DNA of 64,000 bases from Cryptomeria japonica (taxonomy: Eukaryota; Streptophyta; Pinopsida; Cupressales; Cupressaceae): assembly GCF_030272615.1 (NCBI RefSeq), contig NC_081408.1, positions 203,755,113 through 203,819,112 of the forward strand. Direction: 5' to 3'. Positions 22,622 through 33,901 of the stretch are shown in pieces. Position numbers and translations under genes: made by a program. The notes under the pieces were generated by a model. The model was not told where the DNA came from and made no database searches. It saw only the letters and a program-made list of their open reading frames with translations. Positions within the stretch are counted from its first letter, which is position 1. Each line of letters begins with the position of its first letter.

Positions 22622-25600
22622 ATGGAAAACTATAGAGAAATCCATGGTGGTGTCCCTGAGAAGAACACTTGCACCGTTTGCTTAGGCTTGGGAACTTGTA
22701 GATGTCATCCATCTGCACAGAACAAAACAGTGTTGAATGTATTCTCTCTCTTCAATTTTTTTGTGTTGTATATTTTTAAATGTAAAATAGTTTTCCTATA
22801 TATAGACTTTGAATTGTTTTCCATGGCGTACACTGTTCTATTATTGCTCTATATTACATTGCTAATACATTTGAAGATAGGTTTTTTCATGAAAACGTTG
22901 AATTCCAAGCATGGAAATCCAAGTTCTTATCTCATTTTATCGCTTCCCAATTATCTTTGATATTCGATGATAACAGCTATGATTGGCCATTGTTAGAGAT
23001 TCTGTTGCAAGGTTTCGCTTTTACATTTTCTTTTCTAAATTGAAAAAAATACAAGGAAATTTTTCTTGGGTTTGTATTAAGCATATGATTGTGTTTTTGG
23101 TTTATTCAGATGTCCGTGCATTCAAGTAGAGGTGAAGTTTTGGGAAAGCAAAAGCAGAAGGTGCCTAGTGAAGGGCTTGAAATGAGAATTAACATAGATG
23201 GTATCATAGTATTTAAGAATTATTGTAGAATATTAATTTTTTTTTAAATTAAATTATTTTTAGAAAAACATGTGTGAACTTTTTGAATGGTTTTTTTAAT
23301 ATTAGATTTCAAGTTATATTGGTGAAGAAAAGGAAGAATGATATTGAATCATAAAGTTTGATATGACATTTTTTAATTTAAATATTTGAACATTTTATGT
23401 AAAGTAAAATTTAATAATATTATTTCTATAAAATTTAATAATATTATTTTTGTAAAATCAAACATGCTTAATATTTAATAATTTTTTATATATAAGATCA
23501 AGATGTATTACACTTACATATATATACAAAAGCCTTCCAAAAAAATTAAATTAATTTAATCTAGTATGTTTATGACACTTAAATATAGATAGATAGATAG
23601 ATAGATAGATCTATATTGTTTTAAATATATAAATAAATAGTATAGTGAAATAGTAGAATAATAATAGATTAGGAATAGGGAGATTGAAAGTGTTGATCAA
23701 TAAAATCTATTGTTTTCACAATCATAAGATAAGAAAAAATTATATACAATGAAAATCACATTATATGATAATATTATAATAATAATGATGATGATGTAGT
23801 CTTTAATAGATATTTTCTTTAGTGAAGAGTTAAATAGAAATATCATAATATAACATACTTTGATATTAAAAATTCTTTTGTTATTTTAAAAATTTAATGA
23901 AAGTATAAAAAATATATAGTAAGAAGAATATTAATTACAATATAATAATAGTTTAAGTTAAATGTTTGCTCCCCATTGGTCTCTGGTTCGATTGTGAGGC
24001 TTGGACTCACCCGAGGGACTAGTCTCTCACCCCATACTGGGAAACTTGTGTCGCTAGGCTGAGTAGCGGGGACACCCTGGATTAAAATAAAATAAAAATA
24101 AATAAATAAAAAGTTGAATAATGAACAAATATGATATTTTCCATGTACTTAACCTATATTTCTTTAAAGATAGGTATACTAGTAGTGATATAGACATGAA
24201 AATAATATAATTATCTTATTTTTTTATAGTAAACATTTATTTTTTAATATTTAAGAATGATCTTTGTTCAAGAGATTTATCAATGATATTAAATAGTAAA
24301 ATATAATAATAAAATATGTTTTTTAAAAAATTCTTCTTTTAAATATTTTTTTTTAAATTCTTATCTTTTAATACAATTTAATAATCATGTACACATCAAA
24401 ATATTAATATTTAATAATTAAATAATCTTTAAATATATAAAATAATGAAAATTAATATCCTTCAAAAAGATCACGTACATACATACATACGTATATATTC
24501 AGAATCATCTTTTTTCCTCTATTCTTCTTTGTAGTCTTAATCTCAGAAAGTAGGAGAATATGATATAAACAAAAACTTTTACTCTAAATTTCTATATGGA
24601 AAAATATGCCCTAGATATTTAGACAAGAAAGACAAATGCATACTACAATGCTAAAGTATTTCCAACTTCATCTCCAATGTTGTCAGCATTTCTCAAGTTG
24701 TCACAGCTGTCGAAACGAATTTGTTCCTGCCACCTACGGTTGAAAAGTTTATTCGTCGTTACTTTTTATTTTGCCTTCCTGAAAGATCTAATGCCATTGT
24801 GTGGCGAGTAACAGAAAAGCAACAAAGGCTGGGAAAACAGGAAACTCAAGGACTAACGCAGGATATAAGTGAGAAACGGTCTGGGAATTCTGCAGACCAT
24901 TGCTTTCTTGGCTCATCTGTATGCTATGGAGGTCCAGATGAGCACTATGACTGTGTCAAACAAAGGCAGCATGATATAAATAAGGTAATCTCTCAGCTTT
25001 TCATTTTCCAATTTTGATATTTGTTCGTTAGACTATTAATAATTTGAGTAGGGTAATAAGATTGTCTAGTAAAATGGATATCTGATGGATTGTAGGATTA
25101 AAAAGGGAACATTTGTATTTGGATTTATTTCATATGTTCAAGCAATTAGTTGCCAAAATAGGAATGGATAAATTTTTGTTCTTTGTTTGACTGTTGGCAT
25201 TCTTACTTTGTAATCTTTTTTAATGATTAATAATTTTTTACTCTTTTTGTTTGAACAATGACATTATATCTGAGAGTAAAGAATTCTCATAATTTATAAA
25301 CAGTTAACCTCTTAAGAATGGAGGTTGAAACAAGAAATTTCTATTAACATTTAAGATAAACAATTATATTGGTTCTTGTAAATTTAAAGATTTTTAATCT
25401 TCATAATCATAACTTTTTGTTTGTTAATTGGATATGTTTTCTCACAGATGGAAAGCAAAGTAAAGAATCTGGAAGAAGCAGCTGATCCATCTAACCTTGA
25501 GTATACAACAAGGGGGAATTGGTGGAAAGGTGAGCTGAATTCTGCTAAAAAGTCTAAAAGAAACCAAATCTTTTTAGTCAAGAATCTATTGATTATATAT

Positions 25601-26066
25601 CTATATTTAATAATACATTACAGGAAGAAATTTTCTAAATGAAGAGTTACCATCGGGTTGTTATAGGTTCGCTCTATTATTAAAGTTATGGAAGTTCTTA
25701 ATAACAATTGCTTTATTGAAGAGTTTCAGGTATATATCTTTGAGACTTTGATCTATGTTGTTGAATAATTGAATAATTTGTTGTTGAAAATAATGTTATA
25801 AGAACATTCTAAGTTTTGATTTGTTTAGATGGTTCATTTGAAATCAGATTTATAGAGATTTAAGTTTAACAGAATATTTTAAGTTTTAAGTTGTTAAGAC
25901 AGTCTATCTGAAATCAAATTAATAAATGAATTTTAAATTTCAAGCTAACGCATTTTAGATGAACTACCTAAATAAATTAAAATTTAGAATGTACTATTTA
26001 AATTTAAAGATTACAAAATGCCATTAAATTAGACTCAATTAAAATTGTTACTTGTTTTTTAGGTAA
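22622..26066 (+). CDS. Host gene model: small plant protein of unknown function, six proposed exons
   Basis: Exons 22622-22738, 23110-23200, 24707-24984, 25448-25529, 25624-25729 and 26063-26066 have GT-AG borders and matching phases throughout, giving 225 residues. The protein starts MENYREIHGG, has a Cys-rich CTVCLGLGTCRCH segment in exon 1, a basic KQKQKV segment in exon 2, GSSVCYGG in exon 3 and RGNWWKG in exon 4. These last two resemble SSVYYGGQD and GNWWQGSLYY motifs that I recall from small uncharacterised plant proteins; the family name is unknown to me. Exon 5 adds a hydrophobic LLLKLWKFLITIALL stretch, and that family usually ends soon after GNWW, so exons 5-6 are the weakest part. 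Exon 1 could also end at 22729, in the same phase. It could be a pseudogene; no function can be assigned. Confidence 0.5.
23587..23611. repeat. (GATA)n microsatellite in intron 2
   Basis: Six to seven GATA units. Not present in the paralogous AT-rich DNA. Confidence 0.85.
23964..24110 (+). mobile_element. tRNA-derived SINE in intron 2
   Basis: 147-bp insert flanked by near-identical 9-bp repeats (AAGTTAAAT at 23955-23963, AAGTTGAAT at 24111-24119). It has a polymerase III B-box-like GGTTCGATT at 23985-23993 and a tail of AAATA/AATAA units. The paralogue at about 14625-14640 lacks it, giving an empty site. An A box is not clear, so the 5' end may be truncated. Confidence 0.75.
24472..24492. 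repeat. Short (ACAT)n tract
   Basis: ACGTACATACATACATACG, in intron 2 shortly before the exon 3 region. Confidence 0.7.
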
Positions 26067-26352
26067 TGGCTGCAACAGTAAAGCTGGACTAAGTAATCGA
26101 ATGGATTTGATGTGAAAACATTGCTATACGTTTATCTTTTAATTTTAGAAGCATGTAAGAATTGAAACTCTGCAGAGACAGAAGTTTGTGTACGTAAATA
26201 AGTTGGAATCTCATTCCAATCCTTTGGCCTCGATGTACAAGGCATTAATCGTTGAGTTACCTCTGTTTTGAAGCAAAGGGATTCCATTATCGTCATAGAT
26301 GATACCCTCAAAATGTTTGATTTCAATAACACAGGATATATATATATTAATA
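26067..26352 (+). other. Probable 3' UTR and downstream flank of the host gene
   Basis: No long frame. After the proposed stop the sequence is less AT-rich than the introns until about 26330. I see no clear AATAAA in the first 200 bases, so the transcript end is undefined. Confidence 0.35.
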
Positions 26353-26364
26353 TGATGCATATGT
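26353..26364. repeat. Target-site duplication of the short LINE insertion, left copy
   Basis: TGATGCATATGT, repeated exactly at 26642-26653. Confidence 0.8.
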
Positions 26365-26641
26365 GATGCTGTTGCTCATTTCCATAGTAAATGGACTTCG
26401 GATGTTCGTAATGGATGGAATATTTGGGATTGAGATTCTTTTGACCAAGTTTATTGCATCTTTTTCAAACGGATGTGGGTTAATTTTTGTATTCTGTCTT
26501 GATTTTTACTGTGAACTCATGTTTTTCAGTTTATTTGTTTGTTGGGAGACTTTTTAGGTTTCTATTTGTTTTTCATGGTGTGATAGCTATGATATTTTTT
26601 CATTTCCTTCGGATCTTTTGATAATGTCTTTAAAAAAAAAT
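26365..26641 (+). mobile_element. Short 5'-truncated LINE-type insertion with poly(A)
   Basis: 277 bp ending in nine As (26632-26640) and flanked by a perfect 12-bp duplication TGATGCATATGT (26353-26364 and 26642-26653). T-rich 3'-UTR-like content and the poly(A) fit target-primed insertion of a truncated LINE; no coding domain is left to name the family. Confidence 0.75.
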
Positions 26642-26653
26642 TGATGCATATGT
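26642..26653. repeat. Target-site duplication of the short LINE insertion, right copy
   Basis: TGATGCATATGT, directly after the nine-A tail; partner of 26353-26364. Confidence 0.8.
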
Positions 26654-26824
26654 TAAAGACTACTTTAAGGATATTTTAAGGATTTGGGTTCATGCAATTA
26701 CTATAAAATTATTCAAAGGCATAAAGTAAACAAGGGGATGGAATAGATCAAGAGTTGAGGGCATTGTTATGAAGCCGATGGATCTATCAAGTTTCCTATT
26801 TTGGTTCTGGTCGGTAATAATGAT

Positions 26825-27120
26825 TGATTTGTATTTATTATTATAGAAATTTATTGAAGATAATAGTATCAAAACCCTTCTCTTACATTCGATACAGGCC
26901 TTCATTCCCATCATACGAAACCCCATTACATGGCAAATACAACGCACTAATTCTATCACATCACCAATATACATAGAAAATTTACATGCAGCTCATCAGA
27001 ATTCATTCCAAAAAAAAGAGTCCGAAAACTACCCCGCCAACTTGATACATACAAAATTTTCAAGCAGTCCATTGAATTTACAGCAACTACATTAATTTGT
27101 AAACATTTTCAAAATGAACA
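26825..27120 (-). other. LINE-D 3' UTR
   Basis: Non-coding minus-strand sequence ending with two AATAAA-like signals. Confidence 0.45.
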
Positions 27121-27845
27121 TCAGTTTTTCTTCAAACCAAGCATGAGAGGACCATTAACCTAGTAATCACCCAAGTTGAAATCCGTTTTCGCTTTGCTCT
27201 TATCATTATTTGCTTCCTTGATGCTACGTCGTTCCATTTCATTTTCATGCAGGAAAGCTTCCAACTTGTCTCACCCAATCAAGCCCTCCACACAACGGTT
27301 GTCTTGGTTTGAACTGTCACTAAAACAAACCAAAGGTAGAAATGGTAAGTAGATCCTCCAAGTTAAAAGCATCACCATCAACCAAGAAACCCGCACTAGA
27401 CTCCAACTTTGCCAAGAGGGAATCTGTCTCATATAACCACTGTTCATCCATGTACCTTAACAACACCCATAACACCTCCTCCTCTTTCCCTAGCTCAAGT
27501 CACCACACCATCACCATTGAGACGATATCAACGTTTCTCCAATACTGGTGCTCTGTTTGAATAAATTCATCACCCAATAATATTTCCATGATCTGCAAAC
27601 AAATTGGGTCATCAAACTTTATACAGGTTCTTCATTCCTTTCTCCATCACCTTGCCAAAAAATGCTAACTACTTCATCGTTGTAATGAGAGTGAAGTTAG
27701 CCTCCATTTCTCAGATGGAGGCATCAACCGTCACCACCAAACTCTATGCCTTTTGGCTGAACCATACAACAGAATTAATAGTGAGCCAACTTTTTATTTA
27801 ATCATTGCCTCCTTTCTTGTCACCATAAATGTCATCTCTCGACAT
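27121..27845 (-). pseudogene. LINE-D third reading frame downstream of RNase H, unknown function
   Basis: Starts at an ATG (27845) 50 bp after the ORF2 stop (MSRDDIYGDKKGG) and reads, with stops and two frame changes, to a stop at 27121, about 240 codons. Protein-like stretches are MEANFTLITTMK, GDEFIQTEHQYWRNVDIVSM, VLLRYMDEQWLYETDSLLAK, SSAGFLVDGDAFNLEDLL and KLEAFLHENEMERRSIKEAN. Many stops are explained by single TGG or CAG changes. I recognise no domain. It does not look like the extra frame of LINE-C. Confidence 0.5.
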
Positions 27846-27894
27846 GATGGCCCTAGTTTTGACAACATACAATGCACCTTTTGAATCTAAATTT

Positions 27895-28388
27895 AGATCT
27901 GATAATTTTCGAACATGCCTTGCAATCCCTCTTCTAAAATAGACACTGTCAACTTGGAAAGTGTGTCAACGACCATATTCCCGTCTTGCACAATGTGAGA
28001 AATTCAAAACTTTGTGAACATTGCTAAAATATTCCTCATAATTTTAGTATATTTATTAGGTCTCCAAACCATGACCTCTCCTTTGATAAATGCATTAACA
28101 ATAATCTGAGAGTTTAATTTTTGTTCCATTCCAACTACCAAGAAAGCTACTTGAGCATTCACCTCATTTTTCATTCCTTCCACCAGTCTAGTAGCCCCAT
28201 AAGTAATAATGCTTTGGGTCCAATCCCCCACCACACACCTTGCTCCCAAGGGGTCTAGATTATCCTTAGATGCCTTTTCAAAATTCACCTTGATTAACAT
28301 AACTTCTAGTTTGCATTACTCAACATTCTTATTAACCTTGAAAAATGGATTAACTCCAGTCAACCCATTAAGAGGCCTATCAAGTTTT
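27895..28388 (-). pseudogene. LINE-D RNase H domain (end of ORF2)
   Basis: Contains IKVNFEKASK at 28300 (usual form VNFDGASKGNP; the first catalytic Asp is replaced), a CVVGDW segment, a NAFIKGEVMVWRPNKY stretch and a C-terminal GNMVVDTLSKL block, which is the end of the plant LINE RNase H domain. The segment around the catalytic EGDS motif is partly deleted (SQIIVNAF). There is a single in-frame TGA near 28005. It would remove RNA from the RNA/DNA hybrid during LINE copying; this copy is dead. Confidence 0.7.
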
Positions 28389-29755
28389 GTATTTTTTATT
28401 AGGAATAAAACATGTTTTGAGGGGACCCAAAACCCCTTACAATAGGTTTTGAATGGTCCCAAAACCCTCTAGAATTAATGACAATCCAAAACCAACAAAT
28501 AGAACAATGTAAAAAATACAAACAAAGACTAACAACAACCAACCATCAACCAAACATCAGCAAGGTAGCTAAGAACAAGCAAAGACAACCTAGCCTAAGG
28601 CATCAAATAAGGGATGCCAGTAACATAAGAGATAAGGGTTTTGAAAGGATCCATTAACTTGAAACATGGGTTTTGGCAAGACTCTCATAACCTATTAACA
28701 AAGGGTTTACCCATGAAAACTAGAAACATCCTGCACCAAACAATGAAGGCTTCCAAAGAGAATAACTCATTAAAGAACTAGCTAGATGTAGGATCCAAGA
28801 GTTTTACCAAGGCACCCTTAACCTGCATCAAGATCCAAGGGTTTTTATAGGCACCCTTAACCTCATTATTTGGTTTTAGCAAGGTTCCAAAAATCTAAAC
28901 AACTAGAGCCATGAAGAAAAAGTTTAAAGAATAATCTAAAAATGACTAAGCCTCTTAGGCGATCAAATGCATGATATGGATCAAGGGGTTTTGAAAAACT
29001 CCTCAAACCTTCAAATTGGGTTTTGACGTGGCTCCCAGATCCATCATGTTGAAACCTTTAAAGATTCTAGTAGAGAGTCATCTCCCCTCTAGGGACACTC
29101 ATCTCCACCTCAATAGGAATAGAAGAGAAATGGACCAACAACTAGAAGAGCCAAACTCGATTCAACCCCACAACCAAGCAACCAGAGACATAAGTAGACC
29201 ACATAGCTGCTACAACCAACATCTCCCACCAAGAAAATCACTACATCCATAGGAATTGCCTCCACCTTAATAGAAACTGTGAAAGAGGAACAGGGGAGAA
29301 AAGTGAGCCAAACCCACACCATGTCCACAAGAGAAAACTCCACCTTGGAGCCTCACAAGGATGAATCCAACCAAGAAAAACAAAAGCCCACTTGAGGAGA
29401 AAAGACATAAAGAATTGGTAACAATGGGCACGAGTTCAACCCCAAGAGAACAAAACCCTAACCACAAACAAACCAAGGCGAGCCCAAGCCCTTGAAAACT
29501 GCTAGCACTACCTAACCGCATAGAAGAATAGAGCCACCAAAAGCCCTAGCAGTGAAAAAATTGCTTGAAATATAATACAATGAGAGCATAGGAGCAGAGC
29601 AAAGAAAACCCCACAAGGAGGCAAAAACCACAACACAAAGAACTGGGTTCTAGAAAAATAAGAAATACAGAAACCACAATAGCACCAAAACCTACAAAGC
29701 AAAACACAAAAATTCCAAATTTTCAAATAAAGTAAAAATATATAAATTTTCAAAT
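28389..29755 (-). mobile_element. LINE-like 3' tail (LINE-E), minus strand, no coding domain
   Basis: Begins on the minus strand near 29755 and ends with GGGGTTTTGGGTCCCCTC...AATAAAAAATACAAAA at about 28389. The GGGTTTTGGGTCCCCT block also ends LINE-C (about 41510-41527). Inside, several diverged copies of a GGTTAAGGGTGCC...AACCCTTGGATC block recur (28790-28900). C-rich on the plus strand; frames are short and of low complexity. No target duplication found. Confidence 0.45.
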
Positions 29756-31995
29756 AGAGTAAAAAGTTGCATCACTTTTAACTTTGATGATGCGCATAGA
29801 TTGTGTGAAGATTTCAACCTTATTATATATTTGGTAATAAATGGTCACCTAACAAAATGTTCTTTCATAGTTTACTTTGTTGAGATCTCCATTAGTGTGT
29901 TTATAATTATTTTCTGTCTCCATAATTTGTAATTTATGAGCATCATGCTCTCTAAGTAATGGATTGAATTGATTTTATGGGTCTTCCTTAACTTGGTGGT
30001 GTTTCTTGTGTTTTTTTTTACATTCGTTATCTCGTAAACTTTTTTTATTGTATTAAGTTTATCAGTTTATTAACCATTTTAAAATATAGTTATATGTTGA
30101 GATCTATTATTCTATGTTTTTTTTAGATTGTTTATATCTACATAAATATTTTGTGTAACAACAAAATAATATGACATATCAAACTTCTTAATAGTTATTT
30201 TAGATATCATTAAAAATGCAACATTATATTTTTTTTACTTGTTATAGTTCAACCTAAATAAATTCTAAGTACATGAGTTACTATACAAATCCTATCACCT
30301 TTAGACAACACTTTTTTATAGTGAAGAATTTCACCATACTTTAATCTTTGTCGAAGGAATCTTCTACACACTCTAAAAATTTACCCCAAGATTTGGAGGG
30401 AGGACATTACTTTAAGTAAAACAACAATTTCTACAAATTCATGTAGTTATGTTTATGAAAGGTTGAAATTAGAGGAAAATTTTGGATTCGCCAATAATGA
30501 ATTAATTTGATCTCATTCGATATTTAGGGTCCTACAGGCCCTACTCATTTGTATGTGATTTATTAGATAATGTTTTAAAAAAGTGAAAATTGATATTCTT
30601 TGTTGGTAATGGATAATGATTTACAATATTCTTCTTTCTATTTCATGTGGTTTTGTTTGGATGGGTAATTTTTTTTACAATAGTGCATATGATTCAAGGC
30701 TTGGAGTAGCTGCTTTGTTTAGTACTTTTGAATTGGAAGTATCTTAGATCACTCACATAGATGTGATCCATCTAGTAAGACATTGTGGATTCTCTTTAAT
30801 TTAGGTTTTTTTTAGTTTCATTAATATTTGTCTAAAATAAAATTGTAGAGAGTTAGCACCTTCAACTAATGACTTTCTTATTCATTTAAGATAATGTGTA
30901 TTAGTTTCAGTATGGTTAAGACCTACTATTTGCAATAGATATATACTCCATAATTAGTTGCAAAAGTAATGATGCCTTGCATAAGAGATCATGCAAGATA
31001 ATTAATTTGTCAAGAGTATTGAGATATGTGATACATTACAAATGTAAAATCACCTTGATTATATAGCCAAGGTGTGATATACTAAGAAAAAACTTAACAT
31101 AGGACAATTGTAAATTTCATAATAAAAATAGTAAATTCCTAGGTATCTAAAATAATTAAATTCATATGTGTTCTTATCTTAATAGCTAAGACATCTAGAA
31201 TGCCACTTAGGATCTAAGTTAACTTAACATGTGAATATGTTCTTTCACTAAGTAAGTACATGGTATAAGACATTGACAAGGTACTAAACATTATTCAACA
31301 TAGCATCCCCTATAGTGCAATAAAGAGTTATATATCTAATATAAAAAAGATGGAATATCTAAGAATAGGTCTTGGATAATAGGCCATGTTAGGTAGCCAT
31401 GTAAAAATTATCGCTCACAAATGCAGAAAATGAGAAAAACCAATTGGGAAAAAAATCTCCCAAAAAGAGAGAATGCAAAAAGAAGATAATATACAATTCA
31501 TAAAATGAGTGATGTATCAAAGTATTATGAATACTTCTGAGGAACTATACTTAGTATTAAGATAGAATCTATATCTCACCCATAAGAGGGAAAGACAAAG
31601 ACTAAGAAGCCCTCCATAATGAAAAATCTTCTACAAAGATGGTAAGTGTCTGAAAAAAAAATAGGATCCAACTCTTATGAATAACTTGTCCTTATGTACA
31701 GCATAGGGTCACCTCAAAAGGAGTCGAATTTGCAATAAAAAAAACTTAAAATCACAAAATACAATAATAATCAAGATGAGGAGAAAAGGGGTCAAATTAC
31801 CATGAAATACCACAACAATGAAATATGTCAAACCTCCCATGGCAACAATTTTTTCATAATATTAAATTGGATGTGCCCACTCAAAAATCTAGCAACATAA
31901 TGACACCCAAATGAAAAATTAATTAGATGGTTGACAATGGCTAAGGTATTGATACATAACATTTTGGATGAAAAGAGATGGATGATCATTATTGC
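29756..31995. other. AT-rich stretch with no recognised feature
   Basis: Only short frames; no LTR ends, splice-consistent exons or RNA genes seen. Confidence 0.5.
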
Positions 31996-32004
31996 TTGAT
32001 AGAT

Positions 32005-32400
32005 ATTAAGGGTGTATGATTGTTTGGTTCTCTCCCATCATTCGATGGTGCCAAGGGGCAAGATGAGAAGGAGATGGAAGATTGATAAGATGGAGAGGGT
32101 ACTTGAAGGAACAAGACCATGTCCTTTTGTAAGGTACCCATGTTCTTGATGTGATGGGAGGAGATTTTGAATGAAAAGAAATGTAAGGTCAAGATTTCTT
32201 CATGAAGATCAAGGGTAGAGGATAGATTGGTCCTCTCACTCGATAGGATGGTACCAAGTGGCAACATTATGTGATTTGATAGAGAATGGTAGATTGAAAA
32301 GATGTATACGGTACTTGAGAGGACAAGCCCATGTGCTTGTGTAAGAGGCTCATGTGCTTGATGTGATGGGAGAAGTTGACCACAACTTATTCAATCATGA
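32005..32400. repeat. Two-copy direct repeat, period about 203 bp
   Basis: GATGGTGCCAAGGGGCA (32044) and GATGGTACCAAGTGGCA (32248) open two collinear blocks that share AGATTGATAAGATG / AGATTGAAAAGATG, GGTACTTGA and CTTGATGTGATGGGAG. Non-coding. Confidence 0.7.
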
Positions 32401-33039
32401 AGGGTGTTCATATGATTAAGGAGTGGGTTAGGATTTGAATTAGGGGTTAAGAAAATAAAATAAAAGATGTAACATGTGATGGTTAAATTAAATAAATAAA
32501 AGTTATTTATTTAATTGTTAGGAGGAGACGGGACTAAGGATGGGTATATCAAACTTTGGTTTTCAAGACTGGGAGACCTCTTAATTGTGTTTATACCTCG
32601 ATGCGCCGAATGGATCCATTACTAGTTTCAAATTAAATTAGAAGCTACCCGATTCATCTTCAAATGTGTGATAATCTTTGTGCAAGAGAGATTGTAACTC
32701 TCCCAAGACCCTTGACATATCATGCCCCCATTAGTGTTTGGAGTCGGATAATACAACATTGAGAATCCATTGCATGAGACACAACGGTCGTATTTTGATT
32801 AGCTATTGGGTGTGTAGCTAAGCTTGCAAGAAAAGGTTTTCTCTCTCAGCCAACTTCCTTAGGTAGTGTAATGTTCTTGAGGTCACTTATAATATCATGT
32901 GTTTGCTGTGTCTTCATATCTAAAACAGAAAATCAGACATCTAAAACTAGAAATAGAAGCAAAACATCAAACTTCAATGATCAAAAAAATTTCCAAACAA
33001 CTTTTTTTGCCTCTGTTCTGTCTTGAGTCGTATGAGCTT

Positions 33040-33270
33040 GTCTTTTGTCGTACGAGTCCTCTGGTTTATCATTTTTCTCAGTAAGTTTTGACGTATGAGT
33101 CCTCTGGTTTATTGTTTTGCTCAGTAAGTTTGGTCGCACGAGTTCTCTGGTTTATTGTTTTGATTAGTAATTTTTGTTGTAAGAGGCCTCTAGTTTATCG
33201 TTTCGCTCAGTGGGAATTGTCATACGAGCTTGTGTTTTGTCATATGAGATTCTTGATTTGTCGTATGGGC
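33040..33270. repeat. Minisatellite, period about 43 bp, four to five copies
   Basis: Copies start near 33046, 33090, 33132, 33175 and 33218 with the pattern GTCGTACGAGTCCTCTGGTTTAT..TTT.CTCAGTAA; the last copies shrink to the GTCRTAYGAG core. About 630 bp upstream of the Gypsy gag, so possibly element leader or LTR DNA. Confidence 0.75.
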
Positions 33271-33901
33271 ATTTATGTATTATCATCTAAAGCTGCTTAA
33301 ACAGTCGTACAAATTTGTGTCTTTGTTGGTCCAGAGTTGTCTTTTTGTGCATCTTTTTTGGGTCTATCCTATTTGCACCTGTTATCTATCATTTTGTGCT
33401 TATATTGTCTTCTTTGTTCTCTTGGTCAAGTTATCATTTGTCAAAATTGGATTCTAAAGCTAAAAAGCTCAAGATTTTCAAGTACTCATCCTCAACAAGT
33501 TCAAGATCTAAACATCTCAAAGTGCATCATCACCCTCTTTGATAAACTGATCACTCAAAATATAGTTTCTCATCAGGATCTATCATCCTTTATCACGAAA
33601 CTACAATTTTTGGTCAGGACAACCTTGTCCCACATCATAGGATATAGCGTTCCTATTAGACTTGGTTTTTATCAAATCATCATCATTGCACTCGAAAACT
33701 GAAGATCGAAAAACTTGCAAACTTTTAAATACTTGAACCATCTTTTTGGGTCATACCACTCTATCACATTTACATTGACAGTTAATCACTTATCAAAATA
33801 AATTTTAGACAATCGAATCCTAGAATAATATCTAACACATGTGTATGCCTATTCTAACCAGGGCTCAGAGATGAAAGATCGCAGAAACAGAAATCGAAAC
33901 A

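Larger units (their letters stand above)
26825..28388 (-). mobile_element. LINE-D: 3' part of an L1-type LINE with RNase H and a third ORF
   Basis: Read on the minus strand: a linker (PLNGLTGVNPFFKV, about 28370), an RNase H domain ending at 27895, a separate reading frame from 27845 to 27121, and a 3' UTR ending in AATAAATTTCTATAATAATAAATACAAATC at about 26825. The 5' side is cut at about 28388 by another LINE-like 3' tail. Confidence 0.65.

Noticed and set aside
23981-24000. Functional tRNA gene
   Set aside because: Only a B-box-like GGTTCGATT is present; no cloverleaf could be drawn around it, and it has duplicated flanks and an A-rich tail, so it is a SINE.
28004-28445. Plus-strand reading of 28209-28445 as a gene
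   Set aside because: The minus strand carries RNase H motifs over the same bases.
29110-29753. Three minus-strand frames rich in Leu, Phe and Val that look like membrane proteins
   Set aside because: They sit in the T/G-rich 3' tail of a LINE-like element, overlap in several frames and have no start context or conserved motif; the hydrophobicity reflects base composition.
32880-33901. 5' LTR of the Gypsy element
   Set aside because: No similarity to the candidate 3' LTR at 55232-57151 and no primer-binding site recognised; left unassigned.
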